Shown here piece by piece: positions 6,272 to 7,020 of a DNA stretch of 7,020 bases (position 1 is its first letter; every line of letters starts with the position of its first letter). The notes beneath the pieces are model-generated. The model was not told the DNA's origin. It saw nothing but the letters and a program-made list of their open reading frames with translations, and ran no database searches. The DNA lies in assembly GCA_030655715.1 (NCBI GenBank), contig JAUSPR010000159.1, positions 1 through 7,020 of the forward strand, in the 5' to 3' direction. This DNA is from Thermoplasmata archaeon. Its GTDB lineage: Archaea; Thermoplasmatota; Thermoplasmata; SG8-5. The position numbers and the translations under genes are program-made.

Positions 6272-7020
6272 AGTTCAAGCCAGTGATGCTATGAGCAGAG
6301 TAAGACGGGTTTTCGTGGATACGGTTGACGATGAAAGAAGAACCCCGTGGCTGCTCATGCCCAGCCTTTTCTTCATACTCGGCATACTGGGAATGACATG
6401 GATTCCATTCTACCCTGCCTGGATGGTCATCACAGCGTCAGTGATTGTTGCGGTCGTTTCCATCAAATTTCCTTACTTAAGCCTGATAATGCTCAGCTTG
6501 TTTGTCACGGCCGCAGCTGGTTATCAGTTGGCGGAATTCGGCCTTTTCATGGTGCTGTTCATGCTTGTCGCACTCATGGTTTCACTGTTCGAGTGGAAGC
6601 TCGGGTACATGGCATTCATGATGATATTCCTGTCCAGGTTCGGCCTTTCGATGATTGTGCCTGTGGCCGCGGCCACGGTTCTCCCTCTCCTGCTTTCAAT
6701 CAGCGTGCTGGTCATGGGCGGTGTGTTCCTCACTTTCCTTGTTACCTGCGGGAATATGACTGTCGCGGGCATGTTGGTAGGGCCACAGCACCAGTCAAGT
6801 TTCATGGTTTTCTTCGAGCCTACACTGAATGGTTTCACGCCTGCCGATATTGGCACATCTCTTCTGGGCATTCAGAATTCAAATCCAGATATCATAACCA
6901 GCGTTATTGGCGATAATCTGGGCCTGACAATCTATCCTGTCATCCAGATATTCCTGATAGGCATCGCAGTGTACCTTGTTTACAAATTTTTCCACAGGAG
7001 TGTTCCTGATTCCAAATACG
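6264..7020 (+). CDS. Polytopic membrane protein of unknown function (3' end off window)
   Basis: An open frame of 252 complete codons runs off the right edge. It begins at an ATG overlapping the previous stop region by 8 nt and is preceded by a perfect Shine-Dalgarno sequence. A charged N-terminus of about 27 residues (VRRVFVDTVDDERR) leads into roughly seven membrane segments: about 28-48, 51-67, 70-86, 90-108, 112-131, 138-162 and 220-241. The stretch 163-219 is a hydrophilic loop with GPQHQSS and NSNPD. After the last visible span the chain continues with KFFHRSVPDSK, so a further soluble domain or more spans may lie beyond the window. No transporter or enzyme signature is evident to me. 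Its position suggests it is the membrane-embedded partner of the two preceding exported proteins, but that is inference. Confidence 0.87.
   Translation, partial: MNRVQASDAMSRVRRVFVDTVDDERRTPWLLMPSLFFILGILGMTWIPFYPAWMVITASVIVAVVSIKFPYLSLIMLSLFVTAAAGYQLAEFGLFMVLFMLVALMVSLFEWKLGYMAFMMIFLSRFGLSMIVPVAAATVLPLLLSISVLVMGGVFLTFLVTCGNMTVAGMLVGPQHQSSFMVFFEPTLNGFTPADIGTSLLGIQNSNPDIITSVIGDNLGLTIYPVIQIFLIGIAVYLVYKFFHRSVPDSKY

Noticed and set aside
6347..6916. Plus-strand open frame of 189 codons rich in His, Arg and Cys
   Set aside because: It is a frame-shifted shadow of the polytopic membrane protein beginning at 6264, which has a perfect Shine-Dalgarno sequence and a hydrophobic composition.

Overview
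The window looks archaeal, most likely Thermoplasmatota-like. The signal peptidase has a Ser/His/Asp (archaeal/ER-type) active site rather than the bacterial Ser/Lys dyad. AT-rich TATA-box-like sequences lie about 35-45 bp upstream of start codons. Two internal genes carry strong GGAGGTGA-like ribosome binding sites exactly 6 nt before ATG. Secreted proteins are dense in N-x-S/T sequons, and ATA and AGA/AGG codons are common. The phylum assignment is inference from this style, not from a marker gene.

Layout. The left 2.75 kb is one minus-strand gene that starts at 2748 and runs off the left edge, with 916 codons visible. It encodes a secreted M28-family zinc peptidase with all metal ligands, followed by an Ig-like domain, a proline linker, a five-unit propeller-like repeat region and the start of a fibronectin-III-like region. 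A 120-bp AT-rich divergent promoter region (2749-2868) separates it from a rightward cluster: archaeal signal peptidase I (2869-3867); a secreted or anchored protein with a GATase1-like domain and a 12-proline run (3919-5232); a type I membrane protein with two Ig-like repeats (5243-6271); and a polytopic membrane protein cut by the right edge (6264 onward).

How the genes may work together. All five products are exported or membrane-embedded. The signal peptidase and the GATase1-like gene each have their own TATA-like element, sharing a CCAGAAA...ATATTTATA core. The last three genes look like an operon, with a 10-nt gap and an 8-nt overlap, each downstream gene preceded by a strong Shine-Dalgarno sequence. 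A reasonable hypothesis is an envelope or secretion module: a membrane complex of two single-span or anchored proteins with large outer domains plus a polytopic subunit, beside a signal peptidase with an enlarged catalytic domain. The divergent peptidase may be a separate nutrient-acquisition gene or a client of the signal peptidase.

The two end-truncated genes are the easiest to miss, because neither has both a start and a stop inside the window. No RNA genes, insertion sequences, CRISPR arrays or phage genes were seen.
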